DNA from: Saccharopolyspora hirsuta
GTDB lineage: Bacteria > Actinomycetota > Actinomycetes > Mycobacteriales > Pseudonocardiaceae
Reading direction: 5' to 3'
NCBI RefSeq assembly: GCF_008630535.1
Contig: NZ_VWPH01000007.1
Span: 124,001-188,000, forward strand
Length of the DNA: 64,000 nt
The notes under the pieces were generated by a model. It was given only the letters and a program-made list of their open reading frames with translations. It did no database searches and had not been told where the DNA came from. Both the position numbers and the translations under genes were made by a program. Below are positions 26,296 to 37,617 of the stretch, piece after piece. The stretch's first letter is position 1. The number at the start of each line of letters is the position of its first letter.

Positions 26296-28835
26296 CGTCT
26301 CCCCTGTCCGTCCGCCGCCGGTAGCGACAGCACGATCGTCAGCCCGCCGCCGGGGGTGTCCTCGGCGCGGATCGCGCCGTCCATCGCGGTCATGAACCCC
26401 TGCGCCACGCTCAGCCCCAGACCGACCCCGGCCGGTCCCTGGTCGCCGCGCTCGCCGTGCTCGCCGAGGCGCTCGAACGGGGCGAACACCGCCTCCGCCG
26501 CGCCTTCGGGCAGGCCCGGGCCGTGGTCGACCACCCGCAGCTCCACGCGGGCGGCGTGCGCGCTGGCGCGGACGCCGATCCGGCCGCCGTCCGGGCGCCC
26601 GTACTTCAGCGCGTTCTGCACCACGTTCGCCACCACCCGCTCCAGCAGGCCTGCGTCGGCCAGCACCGGGGGCAGCGACTCGTCGATCTCGACGTCGATG
26701 TGCTGCTGGCCGTCCAGCCCGGCCAGCGCCCCGGCCACCACCTCGTCGTAGCTGATCGGGCGCAGCCGCGGGGCGATGGCGCCGGTGGCCAGCCGGGAGG
26801 AGTCCAGCAGGTTGCCGACCAGGTCGGTCAACCGGTCCGCGGACTCCTCCACCCCGGCCAGCAGCTCGGCGGTGTCCTCCTCCGACAGCTGCAGGTCGGG
26901 CGCGCGCAGGCTGCTCACCGAGGCCTTGATCGACGCCAGCGGGGTGCGCAGGTCGTGGCCGACCGCGGACAGCAGCGCGGTCCGCAGCTGGGTGGCGTCG
27001 GCGCGGCGCTGGGCCTCCTGCGCCTCGGCGGCCATCCGCTGCTGGCGCAGCGCCACCAGGGCTTGGCCCGCCGCGCCCTCCAGGACGGTGCGGTCGGCGG
27101 CCGGGAGCGGTCGGCGGCCCGGGCGCCGCAGCACCAGGTGCACGTCCTGGTTCACCTCGATGTCCACATCGGACTCCTCGGGGCGGGCGCACGGTTCGGC
27201 GCCGGTGGCCGCCGCGACGTGCCAGCCGTCTTCGCTGCGCTCCAGCAGCGCCGCCGAGGTCAGGCCGAAGTTCTCCACCACCTTCTCCAGCAGCCGGGGC
27301 AGCGGGTCCGGGTGGGTGAGCACGGTCCGGGCGTAGGAGGTCAGCAGCGCTGCTTCGGTGCGCGCGTTGGCGGCCTTCTCCGCCAGCCGCGCGGCGCGGT
27401 CGACCGTGAACGCGACCACCATGCCGACGATCATCATCGCGATCACCGTCACCAGGTTCTGCGGTTCGGCCACGGTCAGCGTGTACAGCGGAGGGGTCAG
27501 GAAGAAGTTCAGCAGCCCGCCGGACAGCAGCGCCGCGACGATCGCCGGCGCCATCCCGCCGACCAGCGCGACGATGACGGTGACCAGGAAGTACGCGACC
27601 ACGTCGGTGGACAGCGCGTCGAAGTCGGTGCAGTACGCCACCGCGGTGACCGCGCCGGGCAGCAGCACCGACAGCGCCCAGCCCCAGAACTGCCGCACCG
27701 CGGACAGCGGGTTGCGGGCGATCCTCCGCAGCAGCCGCCGTCCCCCGGCTTCGGGGTGGGTGACCATGTGCACGTCGATGGCGCCGGACTTCTGCACGGT
27801 GACCGCACCGATGCCCTCGTCGAACAGGCGCGCCCACCGGGAGCGGCGGGAGGTGCCGACCACCAGCTGCGTGGCGTCCGCGGCGCGGGCGAACTCCAGC
27901 AGCGCCTCCGGCACGTCGTCGCCGACGACCGTGTGGAAGCTGGCGCCGACGGCGTCGGCGAGCTTGCGGGCCCGGGCGACACCGCTCGGCGAGGCGCCCG
28001 CGAGGCCGTCGCTGCGCAGCACGTGCACCACCTGGAGCTCCGCGCCAGCGCGGGCCGCGATGCGGCGGGCCCTGCGGATCAGCGTCTCGCTCTCCGGGCC
28101 GCCGGTGACGGCCACGACCACCCGCTCGCGGGCCTCCCAGGTGTCGGTGATCTTCTTCTCCGCGCGGTACCGGCGCAGCGCCACGTCCACCTGGTCGGCC
28201 AGCCACAGCAGCGCCAGCTCGCGCAGCGCGGTGAGGTTGCCGGTGCGGAAGTAGTTGCCCAGCGCGGCATCCACGCGATCGGCGGCGTAGATGTTGCCGT
28301 GCGCCATGCGGCGGCGGAGCGCCTCGGGGGTGATGTCGCTGAGCTCGATCTGCTCGGCTCGGCGCACCACCTCGTCCGGCACCGTCTCCTGCTGGCGGAT
28401 GCCGGTGATCGACTCCACCACGTCGTTGAGGCTTTCCAGGTGCTGCACGTTCACCGTGGACAGCACGGTGATCCCGGCCTCGAGCAGCTCCTCGATGTCC
28501 TGCCAGCGCTTCTCGTTGCGCGAGCCGGGTGCGTTGGTGTGCGCGAGCTCGTCGACGACCGCGACCTCCGGTTTGCGGGCGAGCACGGCGGCGAGGTCCA
28601 TCTCGGTGAGCTGGACCCCGCGGTGCTCCACCTTCGCCCTCGGTACGACCTCCAGGCCGTCGAGCAGCGCCGCGGTCTTGGCCCGGCCGTGGTCCTCCAC
28701 GAAGCCGACCACCACATCGGTGCCGCGCTCGAGCCTGCGGTGCGCCTCGTTGAGCATCGCGTAGGTCTTGCCGACCCCCGGTGCCGCCCCGAGGTAGATC
28801 CGCAGCTCGCCGCGCCGCCGTCCCTTCTCCGCCAC
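26292..28835 (-). CDS. kdpD: Sensor histidine kinase KdpD
   Basis: An 847-residue sensor of potassium and turgor. In order: KdpD domain with GAAPGVGKTYAMLNEAHRR (Walker A, about 12-30), a universal-stress-like domain (about 230-350), four membrane helices (about 385-480), a GAF-like region, the H-box AVGHDLRTPLASIKAS (His near 637) and the ATP-binding lobe (NVVQNALKYG, DHGPGLP, GVGLGLSV). GTG start with GGAG upstream. It lies downstream of kdpC after a 120-base gap, so it may also have its own promoter. Confidence 0.97.
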   Translation of the reverse strand: MAEKGRRRGELRIYLGAAPGVGKTYAMLNEAHRRLERGTDVVVGFVEDHGRAKTAALLDGLEVVPRAKVEHRGVQLTEMDLAAVLARKPEVAVVDELAHTNAPGSRNEKRWQDIEELLEAGITVLSTVNVQHLESLNDVVESITGIRQQETVPDEVVRRAEQIELSDITPEALRRRMAHGNIYAADRVDAALGNYFRTGNLTALRELALLWLADQVDVALRRYRAEKKITDTWEARERVVVAVTGGPESETLIRRARRIAARAGAELQVVHVLRSDGLAGASPSGVARARKLADAVGASFHTVVGDDVPEALLEFARAADATQLVVGTSRRSRWARLFDEGIGAVTVQKSGAIDVHMVTHPEAGGRRLLRRIARNPLSAVRQFWGWALSVLLPGAVTAVAYCTDFDALSTDVVAYFLVTVIVALVGGMAPAIVAALLSGGLLNFFLTPPLYTLTVAEPQNLVTVIAMMIVGMVVAFTVDRAARLAEKAANARTEAALLTSYARTVLTHPDPLPRLLEKVVENFGLTSAALLERSEDGWHVAAATGAEPCARPEESDVDIEVNQDVHLVLRRPGRRPLPAADRTVLEGAAGQALVALRQQRMAAEAQEAQRRADATQLRTALLSAVGHDLRTPLASIKASVSSLRAPDLQLSEEDTAELLAGVEESADRLTDLVGNLLDSSRLATGAIAPRLRPISYDEVVAGALAGLDGQQHIDVEIDESLPPVLADAGLLERVVANVVQNALKYGRPDGGRIGVRASAHAARVELRVVDHGPGLPEGAAEAVFAPFERLGEHGERGDQGPAGVGLGLSVAQGFMTAMDGAIRAEDTPGGGLTIVLSLPAADGQGRR

Positions 28836-28955
28836 GCTCCCAGTCTCCTACGACCTGCTGCTAATAGCGGCGGGTCCCACCGGACCGCCGCGCCGCCACC
28901 CGGACCGGTTCGCCCGGGTGGCGGTCAACTTCTCGCGGAATCGGTCACCTCCTGG

Positions 28956-29558
28956 TCAGCGGGCCTGGTGGACGGCGACGTTGAGGGTCGTCACGTTGAC
29001 CACCCGCTCGGAGATCACCCCACCTGTGGTGCTCTCCGCGATCAGCCGCCGGACCTGGTCCAGCGGGAGCCCGGTGACGCGGGCCACGCGCGGTGCCTGC
29101 AGGTCCGCGTAGGCCGGGCTGATGTCCGGGTCCACACCGCTGGCCGATGCCGTCACGGCGTCGGCGGGGACCCGCTCCGGCGCCACACCCTCGCGGGCGG
29201 CGATCGCGGCGCGCCGCTCCTGCACCGCCGCCAGCAGCTCCTCGTTGGCCCCGCCGTGGTTGCTGCCGCCGGTGGTCGACGGGTCGCCGGGGCCCAGCGG
29301 CCCCTCGGCGGAGGCCGACGGGCGGGTGTGGAAGTACGGGTCGCGCGCCGGGTCGGCGGGGACCGGGTCGATGCCGATCCGCGACGACCCCACCACCCGG
29401 CCGTCCACCACCACCTGCGAGCCCTCGGCGTTGGCCTGCAGGGCGGGGATCCGGCTGATCCCCCAGATCGCCAGCGGGTACGCCACGCCCAGCGCGACGG
29501 TGGCCACCAGCAGCAGCCGCAGCCCGGCCAGGGTCTGCCGCAGCAGTGTGCTCTTCAT
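28956..29558 (-). CDS. kdpC: Potassium-transporting ATPase subunit C
   Basis: A 200-residue KdpC, the single-helix subunit that stabilises the KdpFABC complex. One N-terminal membrane helix (LLLVATVALGVAYPLAIWGI) is followed by the conserved periplasmic part: YFHTRPSA, GGSNHGGANEELL, DAVTASASGVDPDISPAYA. ATG at 29558 with GAGGCAC upstream. The spacer from kdpB holds a strong hairpin. Confidence 0.97.
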   Translation of the reverse strand: MKSTLLRQTLAGLRLLLVATVALGVAYPLAIWGISRIPALQANAEGSQVVVDGRVVGSSRIGIDPVPADPARDPYFHTRPSASAEGPLGPGDPSTTGGSNHGGANEELLAAVQERRAAIAAREGVAPERVPADAVTASASGVDPDISPAYADLQAPRVARVTGLPLDQVRRLIAESTTGGVISERVVNVTTLNVAVHQAR

Positions 29559-29586
29559 CAGTGCCTCTCAAGGTGTTCCAGCGGGG

Positions 29587-29624
29587 TCGTGAGCGGCGGT
29601 GGCCGCAAGGGCCGCCATCGCCGC

Positions 29625-29630
<6 letters not shown>
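29587..29630 (-). other. Hairpin spanning the kdpB stop, before kdpC
   Basis: TCGTGAGCGGCG (29587-29598) pairs perfectly with 29619-29630, and the kdpB stop codon (29625-29627) lies inside the stem. Its outer GTGAGC matches the terminator-like family. Because it is inside the operon it could lower kdpC/kdpDE expression relative to kdpFAB. Confidence 0.65.
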
Positions 29631-31864
<2,234 letters not shown>

Positions 31865-31868
<4 letters not shown>

Positions 31869-33526
31869 GCGAGGGCCTCCGCGATCGGGCCGAGGGCGAG
31901 CGCGGGCAGGAAGGTCAGCGCCGCGACGAGGACAACGGTTCCGCCGAGCAGTCCGGCGAACAGCGGGCCGGTGGTGGGCAGCGTGCCCGCGGTGGCGGGA
32001 GCTCTGCGCTGCGCGGCCACCGAACCGGCCAGCATCAGCACCGCCAGGATCGGCACGAACCGGCCGAACAGCATCGCCAGGCCGAGCGCGACCTGGAAGA
32101 AGTCGCTGGTGACGGTCAACCCGGCGAAGGCGCTGCCGTTGTTGTTGCCCGCCGAGGCGAAGGCGTAGAGGACCTCCGAGAGCCCGTGCGCCCCGCTGTT
32201 GGCCATGGCGTCCGGTGTGGACGGCAGCGCCAGCGCGGTTCCGGCGCCGAGCAGCACCACCGTCGGCATGGCCAGGATCGAGATGGCCGCCGCGGTGACC
32301 TCCCGCCGCCCGAGCTTCTTGCCCAGGTACTCCGGGGTGCGCCCGACCATCAGCCCGGCCAGGAACACCGCGATCACGGCCAGCACCAGGATCCCGTACA
32401 GCCCGGCGCCGACACCGCCCGGCGCGACCTCGCCGAGCAGCATGTTCAGCAGCGGCACCAGTCCGCCGAGCCCGGTGTAGCTGTCGTGCATCGAGTTCAC
32501 CGCGCCGGTGGAGGTCCCGGTGGTGGCGACCGCGAACAGCCCGGACAGGAACAGCCCGAAGCGCGCCTCCTTGCCCTCCAGCGCACCACCGGCGGCGAGC
32601 GCGGCCGGGCCGTTCGGGTGGGACTCGGCCCACCAGTTCACGGCCAGCATCACGGCCATGATCGCCACCATCACCGACAGCAGCACCCGGCCCTGGCGGC
32701 GGTCGCCGACGATCGTGCCGAAGGTGCGGGTCAGGGCCAGCGGGATCACCAGGATCAGGAAGATCTCCAGCAGGTTGCTGATGCCGCCGGGGTTGGCGAA
32801 CGGGTGCGCCGAGTTGGCGTTGAGCACCCCGCCGCCGTTGGTGCCGAGCTCCTTGATGGCCTCCTGGCTGGCGATCGGCGCGGTGGCGATGGTGTGCGCC
32901 TGCCCGTCCAGCCCGACGACCTCGATGCCGGACGCGAGGCTCATGGCCCCGCCGAGCGCGACCAGCAGCACCGCCGCGGCCGCCGCGATCGGCAGCAGCA
33001 CGCGGGTGCAGCCGCGGGTGATGTCCACCCAGACGTTGCCGATGCGGCCGGTGCCCGCGGCGGCGAAGCCGCGCACCAGCGCGATCGCGACCGCCATGCC
33101 CACCGCCGCCGACACGAAGTTCTGCACGGTCAGCCCGGCCATCTGCACGGTGTGCCCGAGGACCTCCTCCGGCACGTAGGACTGCCAGTTCGTGTTGGTC
33201 ACGAAGCTGACCGCGGTGTTGAACGCCATCCCGGGCTCGACCGAACCGCGGCCGAAGCTCAGCGGCAGCCACGGCTGCACCCGCTGCAGCAGGTAGAGCA
33301 GGACGATGGACGCGAACGAGAAGCCGAGGACGCCCGCGGCGTAGGTGGTCCAGCGCTGGTGGGCGTCGCCGTCGACGCGCACCAGGCGGTAGACCGCCTT
33401 CTCCACGCGCCAGTGCTTCTCGCTGGTGTAGACGTGGGCCAGGTAGTCACCGAGGGGCCGGTAGACCACTCCGATGGCCAGGATCAGGAGGCCGACCTGG
33501 GTCAGGCCGACCAGCAGCGAACTCAT
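31865..33526 (-). CDS. kdpA: Potassium-transporting ATPase subunit A
   Basis: A 553-residue K+ channel-like subunit of KdpFABC with about ten membrane helices. The four selectivity-filter regions are visible: [27 protein letters not shown], the GAVNSMHD segment, and [15 protein letters not shown] at 33526 overlaps the kdpF stop (TGATG). Confidence 0.97.
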
Positions 33527-33621
33527 CAGAACTTCTCCGGCCGAACCAGTGCGACGAACAGATAACCGATCAACAGCAGCGCCAACACGCCTCCGGCGAC
33601 GTTGGCCAGCAATGCGCTCAC
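33526..33621 (-). CDS. kdpF: KdpF, small subunit of the potassium ATPase
   Basis: A 31-residue single-helix protein, MSALLANVAGGVLALLLIGY followed by LFVALVRPEKF. The ending RPEKF and the length are those of actinobacterial KdpF, which packs against KdpA. GTG at 33621; its stop overlaps the kdpA start. Too short for most gene callers. Confidence 0.92.
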   Translation of the reverse strand: MSALLANVAGGVLALLLIGYLFVALVRPEKF

Positions 33622-33701
33622 AACCGCTCCAAACCGCGCAGTGTCAGGGCGAGCACGAGGAACCCGCCGATCAGCAACACGGCGTAGGCCAGATCAGCCA
33701 C
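33618..33701 (-). CDS. 27-residue membrane peptide preceding kdpF
   Basis: GTG at 33701 opens a 27-codon frame, MADLAYAVLLIGGFLVLALT followed by LRGLERL. It is one hydrophobic helix with a basic C-terminus. GAGGAG lies 11 bases upstream and its stop overlaps the kdpF start (GTGA), making it the first gene of the operon. I recall similar short helices in front of kdpF in other actinobacteria, but that needs comparison. It could be an extra subunit or a leader peptide. Confidence 0.72.
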   Translation of the reverse strand: MADLAYAVLLIGGFLVLALTLRGLERL

Positions 33702-33803
33702 CGCTGCGCACTCCTCACTCGAACTCGGGCCGCCGGGTTCGGCGACCGCTCGGCTCCAGCGAAATCCCCGGCACCCGATCGGGTCGATACCCATGACGGC
33801 TCC

Positions 33804-33841
33804 TTGATGCCCCTCAGCAGCGCGTTGATGTGTTCTTGATG
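33804..33841 (-). promoter_or_regulatory. Candidate KdpE binding repeats upstream of the kdp operon
   Basis: TTGATG occurs at 33804, 33825 and 33836 on the plus strand, spaced 21 and 11 bases, about one and two helical turns. OmpR-type regulators usually bind direct repeats of 10-11 bases. The site is about 105-140 bases before the first kdp frame. The spacer 33702-34007 must also hold the asnB promoter. Confidence 0.38.
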
Positions 33842-34007
33842 CACCGGTTTCGGCCGGTTCCTACCGCTGCGCACGGATTGTGAGTGGCCGACTTCACCCG
33901 GTCATCTGGTTTCATCGATGCAACGATCTAGTTAGCCTGAGTAAACACCGGTGCGCACCCGGGGACTCCACCCGCACGAAATCGCCAACACCGAAGGAGA
34001 ACGGGCC

Positions 34008-35837
34008 ATGTGCGGCATCTCCGGCTGGATCGACTTCCAGCGCGACCTCACCCGCGAGCAACTCGCGATCGACGCGATGTGCGACACCATGTCCTGCCGC
34101 GGACCCGACGCCCGCGGCACGTGGGTGGCCCCGCACGCCGCGCTCGGCCACCGCCGGCTGGCCATCATCGACCTCCCCGGCGGCACCCAGCCGATGACCT
34201 CCCCCGACGGCGACGTGGTGATCGTCTACAGCGGTGAGGCCTACAACTTCACCGAGCTGCGCGACGAGCTGCGCCGCCGCGGCCACCAGTTCACCACCGA
34301 CAGCGACACCGAGGTCGTCCTGCACGGCTACCTGGAGTGGGGGCCGCAGGTCGCCGAGCACCTCAACGGCATGTTCGCCTTCGCCGTCTGGGACACCCGC
34401 ACCGAGCAGCTGCTGCTGGTCCGCGACCGGATGGGCATCAAGCCGCTGTACTACTACCCGACCGAGCAGGGCGTGCTGTTCGGCTCCGAGCCCAAGGCGA
34501 TCCTGGCCAACCCGCTGGCCGAGAAGGTCGTCGACGCCGACGGGCTGCGCGAGCTGTTCGCCCCGGTCAAGACCCCGCGGCACGCGGTGTGGTCGGGCAT
34601 GCGCGAGGTCGAGCCCGGCACCGTCGTCACCGTCGACCGCACCGGCCTGCGCGAGCACACCTACTGGCAGCTGCGCGCCACCGAGCACACCGACGACCAG
34701 GAGACCACCGTGCGGCGCGTGCGGGAGCTGCTGGACGACATCGTCGCGCGGCAGCTGATCTCCGACGTGCCGCGCTGCGTGCTGCTCTCCGGCGGCCTGG
34801 ACTCCAGCGCCATCACCGCGCTGGCCGGTCTCGAGCTGCGCCGCAGCGGCGAGCAGGTGCGCAGCTTCGCGGTGGACTTCCTCGGGCAGGCGGAGAACTT
34901 CGTGCCCGACGAGCTGCGCGCCACCCCGGACACGCCCTACGTGCACGACGTGGCCGAGCACGTCGGCTCGCTGCACCAGGACATCGTGCTCGACCCCGAC
35001 GCGCTGGCCGACCCCGCTGTGCGGCGCGCCGCCGTGCAGGCACGCGACCTGCCGATGGGGCTGGGCGACATGGACCAGTCGCTCTACCTGCTGTTCAAGT
35101 CGATCCGCGAGCACTCCACGGTGGCCTTGTCCGGCGAGTCCGCCGACGAGGTCTTCGGCGGCTACAAGTGGTTCCACGACCCGGCGGTGCGCGAGGCCGA
35201 CACCTTCCCGTGGTTCGCCGCGGTGCGCACCCAGCAGGGCCAGCAGGCGAGCGTGCTCGCCCCGCACGTGACCGAGGCGCTGGACCTGGAGTCCTTCGTC
35301 GCCGACAGCTACCGCACCGCGATCGCCGCGGTGCCGACGCTGGACGGCGAGAGCGGCCTCGAACGGCGGATGCGCGAGATCAGCCACCTGCACCTGACCC
35401 GGTTCGTCCGGGTCCTGCTGGACCGCAAGGACCGGATGAGCATGGCGGTCGGCCTGGAGGTCCGGGTCCCGTTCTGCGACCACCGCCTGGTCGAGTACGT
35501 CTTCAACGCGCCCTGGTCGTTGAAGACCTTCGACGGCCGGGAGAAGAGCCTCCTGCGCCACGCCGCCGCGGACGCGCTGCCGAAGTCGGTGGTGGAGCGG
35601 GTGAAGAGCCCCTATCCGTCCACTCAGGACCCGAAGTACGCGGCGGTCCTGCAGGGCCAGGTGGCCGACCTGGCCGCCACCGGCAACGAGGCGCTGTCCC
35701 TGCTGGACGGCGGGTGGCTGCGCGAGGCCCTCGCGAAGGACCCGGCGAACATCGACACGCCGACGCGCTACGCCTTCGAGCGCGCCCTCGACCTGGCGAC
35801 CTGGTTCGACATCCACCACCCGACGATCAAGCTCTGA
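34008..35837 (+). CDS. asnB: Asparagine synthetase (glutamine-hydrolysing)
   Basis: A 609-residue enzyme making asparagine from aspartate, glutamine and ATP. The N-terminal glutaminase starts MCGISGW, with Cys2 as nucleophile, and has SCRGPDARG, RRLAIIDLPGG and YNFTELRDEL. The synthetase domain has the PP-loop LLSGGLDSSAI (about 263-273), LSGESADEVFGGY and VPFCDHRLVEYVF. The ATG at 34008 is fixed by the need for Cys at position 2; AGGAG precedes it. In actinobacteria this branch may also amidate wall precursors (LtsA-like). A terminator hairpin follows directly. Confidence 0.95.
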   Translation: MCGISGWIDFQRDLTREQLAIDAMCDTMSCRGPDARGTWVAPHAALGHRRLAIIDLPGGTQPMTSPDGDVVIVYSGEAYNFTELRDELRRRGHQFTTDSDTEVVLHGYLEWGPQVAEHLNGMFAFAVWDTRTEQLLLVRDRMGIKPLYYYPTEQGVLFGSEPKAILANPLAEKVVDADGLRELFAPVKTPRHAVWSGMREVEPGTVVTVDRTGLREHTYWQLRATEHTDDQETTVRRVRELLDDIVARQLISDVPRCVLLSGGLDSSAITALAGLELRRSGEQVRSFAVDFLGQAENFVPDELRATPDTPYVHDVAEHVGSLHQDIVLDPDALADPAVRRAAVQARDLPMGLGDMDQSLYLLFKSIREHSTVALSGESADEVFGGYKWFHDPAVREADTFPWFAAVRTQQGQQASVLAPHVTEALDLESFVADSYRTAIAAVPTLDGESGLERRMREISHLHLTRFVRVLLDRKDRMSMAVGLEVRVPFCDHRLVEYVFNAPWSLKTFDGREKSLLRHAAADALPKSVVERVKSPYPSTQDPKYAAVLQGQVADLAATGNEALSLLDGGWLREALAKDPANIDTPTRYAFERALDLATWFDIHHPTIKL

Positions 35838-35844
35838 TCGGGTC

Positions 35845-35878
35845 GGGGTGCGCGACCTCGGGTGGGGTCGCGCACCCC
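35845..35878 (+). terminator. Terminator of asnB
   Basis: A perfect 13-bp stem (35845-35857 with 35866-35878) begins eight bases after the asnB stop; no U-tract follows. The rest of the spacer to 36132 is G-rich on the plus strand and carries two palindromic repeats. Confidence 0.8.
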
Positions 35879-36069
35879 GGGTCGGGGGTTGGCCTTGGGA
35901 TCGGTGGTGCTGGGGTTGGCCTTGCGATGGGATGGTGCGGTGGACGGCCGAAACCGGGCCACCGCCGGGGGATCAGCGGTGGTACCGGGTGGGGTTGGTG
36001 GGGAGAGGTGCGGTTGCGTGGGGGGTTGGGTTTGGGTTCAAAGCGGTGGGTGGTTGCTTTGCGCGGTGT

Positions 36070-36146
36070 GGCAATTTCAATCGAAATTGCCACCGTTCTC
36101 GACGGAACCTGCGGTGGCGAGGTGAGGCAATTTCAATCGAAGTTGC
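36070..36146. repeat. Two copies of a CAATTTCAATCGAAATTG palindrome
   Basis: Copy 1 (36070-36091) has perfect 9-base arms GGCAATTTC/GAAATTGCC around a 4-base loop. Copy 2 (36126-36146) differs by one base in the right arm and supplies the stop codon of the histidine kinase. They are AT-rich islands in a GC-rich region; a related sequence lies at 41981. Confidence 0.8.
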
Positions 36147-37617
36147 GGACGTCACCACCAGGGGGTCGGTCGGGGTCAGGGGGGAGGAGGAGGCTGAAGG
36201 TGCTGCCTCCTTGGGGGTTTGTTCGGAGTTCTACTCGGCCGTGGTGGGCCTCTGCGAGGGCTGCTGCGATGGCCAGGCCTAGGCCTGTTCCTCCGGACTT
36301 GCGGGTGCGGCCGTCGTCCGCTCGGTAGAAGCGGTCGAAGATGCGGGGTGCGTGTTCGGGGGCTATGCCCGGGCCGGTGTCGGCGACCGACACCACCGCG
36401 ACCGGGCTCCCCGGCGGCAGTTCCGCGCCCGCCGACGCGAGCGCTCCCCCGCTGACCGTGCCGTGGGCGACCTCGACGGTGATCGGCGAGCCGGGCGTGC
36501 TGTGCAGGAGCGCGTTGCTCACCAGGTTCGTCAGCACCTGGCGGAGGCGCGGGCCGTCGCCCAGCACTCGCAGCTGCTCCGGTCCTCGCTCGGTGATCTG
36601 CCGGTCCGGGGCGCGTGCTCGGCCGTCCGCGACGACGTCCTGCACCAGGGGCACCAGGTCGAGCTCCACCAGGTCCACTGTGCGCTCGCGGTCCAGTCGC
36701 GCCAGCAGCAGCATGTCCTCGACCAGGCCGCCCATGCGCACCGACTCGGATTCGATGCGGCGCATCATCGTCCGCACGTCCTCCGGCCGGTGCTGGTCGC
36801 TGCGCCGGTACAGCTCGGCGAAGCCGCGGATCGACGTCAGCGGCGTGCGCAGCTCGTGCGAGGCGTCCGCGACGAACCGCCGCAACCGCTGCTCCGACTG
36901 CTCACGCTGCTGCAGCGCGTCCACCAGCCGACCGAGCATCGTGTTCAGCGCCGAGCCGAGGCGACCGGTCTCCGTCCGCGGGTCCTGGTCCGGCACGCGC
37001 CGATCCAGCTGCCCGGCCGCGATGGCGTCGGCGGTGCGCTCGATGCGGTTCAGCGGCCGCAGGCTCAGGCGCACCGTCACCGCGGCGGCCGCCGCCAGCA
37101 CGACCAGCACGACACCGCCCACCACCAGCTCGATGACCACCAGCTGCCGCACCGTCGCGTCCACCCCGGCCAGCGACAGGGCGAGCACGGCGAGGCGCCC
37201 GTTGGGCAGCGCGACGGTCCGCACCCGCCAGTCCGCGCCGCCCGCCCGGTCCGGCACCGTGCCGACCTCGGGGCCGCGCTCCGGGTCCACCAGCAGCGGC
37301 CCGCCGACGTCCCCCTCCGGGCTCCCGATCACGCCGCCGAGCTGGCCCCGACCGGGGTCGAACACCAGCACCCGGAAGTCGGTGGGCAGCTCCCCCCGGC
37401 CCCGCCCGGGCTCCGGCGGGGCGCGCGTCGGGTCCGGCGGCGGCAGCGCGCCGTGCTCCCACGGCCCGGCCAGCTCGGCCAGCCGGTCGTCGGTGCGGTT
37501 GATCAGCGACCTGCTCAGCAGGGCCGTGCTGGTCAGCCCCATCGCCAGCAGGCCGATCACCAGCGCGCTGAGCAGCACGAGGACCAGCCGCCCGCGCAAC
37601 GTGCGGAAGATCCTCAT
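36133..37617 (-). CDS. Two-component sensor histidine kinase
   Basis: A 494-residue kinase. Helix 1 (LVLVLLSALVIGLLAMGLTS, about 11-30) and helix 2 (about 172-195) flank a 140-residue outer sensor. A HAMP domain (LRPLNRIERTADAIAAGQLDRR), the H-box FVADASHELRTPLTSIRGFAE (His near 285, quoted in part: DASHELRTPL) and the ATP lobe (NLVSNALLH, DTGPGIAPEH, GTGLGLAIAAA) follow. ATG at 37617 overlaps the regulator stop (ATGA). The signal is unknown. The last codons and stop come from a palindromic repeat, so the C-terminal few residues may be recent. Confidence 0.94.
   Translation of the reverse strand: MRIFRTLRGRLVLVLLSALVIGLLAMGLTSTALLSRSLINRTDDRLAELAGPWEHGALPPPDPTRAPPEPGRGRGELPTDFRVLVFDPGRGQLGGVIGSPEGDVGGPLLVDPERGPEVGTVPDRAGGADWRVRTVALPNGRLAVLALSLAGVDATVRQLVVIELVVGGVVLVVLAAAAAVTVRLSLRPLNRIERTADAIAAGQLDRRVPDQDPRTETGRLGSALNTMLGRLVDALQQREQSEQRLRRFVADASHELRTPLTSIRGFAELYRRSDQHRPEDVRTMMRRIESESVRMGGLVEDMLLLARLDRERTVDLVELDLVPLVQDVVADGRARAPDRQITERGPEQLRVLGDGPRLRQVLTNLVSNALLHSTPGSPITVEVAHGTVSGGALASAGAELPPGSPVAVVSVADTGPGIAPEHAPRIFDRFYRADDGRTRKSGGTGLGLAIAAALAEAHHGRVELRTNPQGGSTFSLLLPPDPDRPPGGDVRNFD

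Noticed and set aside
33925..33950. An IdeR/DtxR-like core (GTTAGCCT) upstream of asnB
   Set aside because: Only about 12 of 19 positions fit the iron box and asnB is not an expected target; chance match.
33702..34007. A c-di-AMP (ydaO-type) riboswitch ahead of kdp
   Set aside because: Looked for because such switches control potassium uptake in other bacteria; the conserved core was not found.
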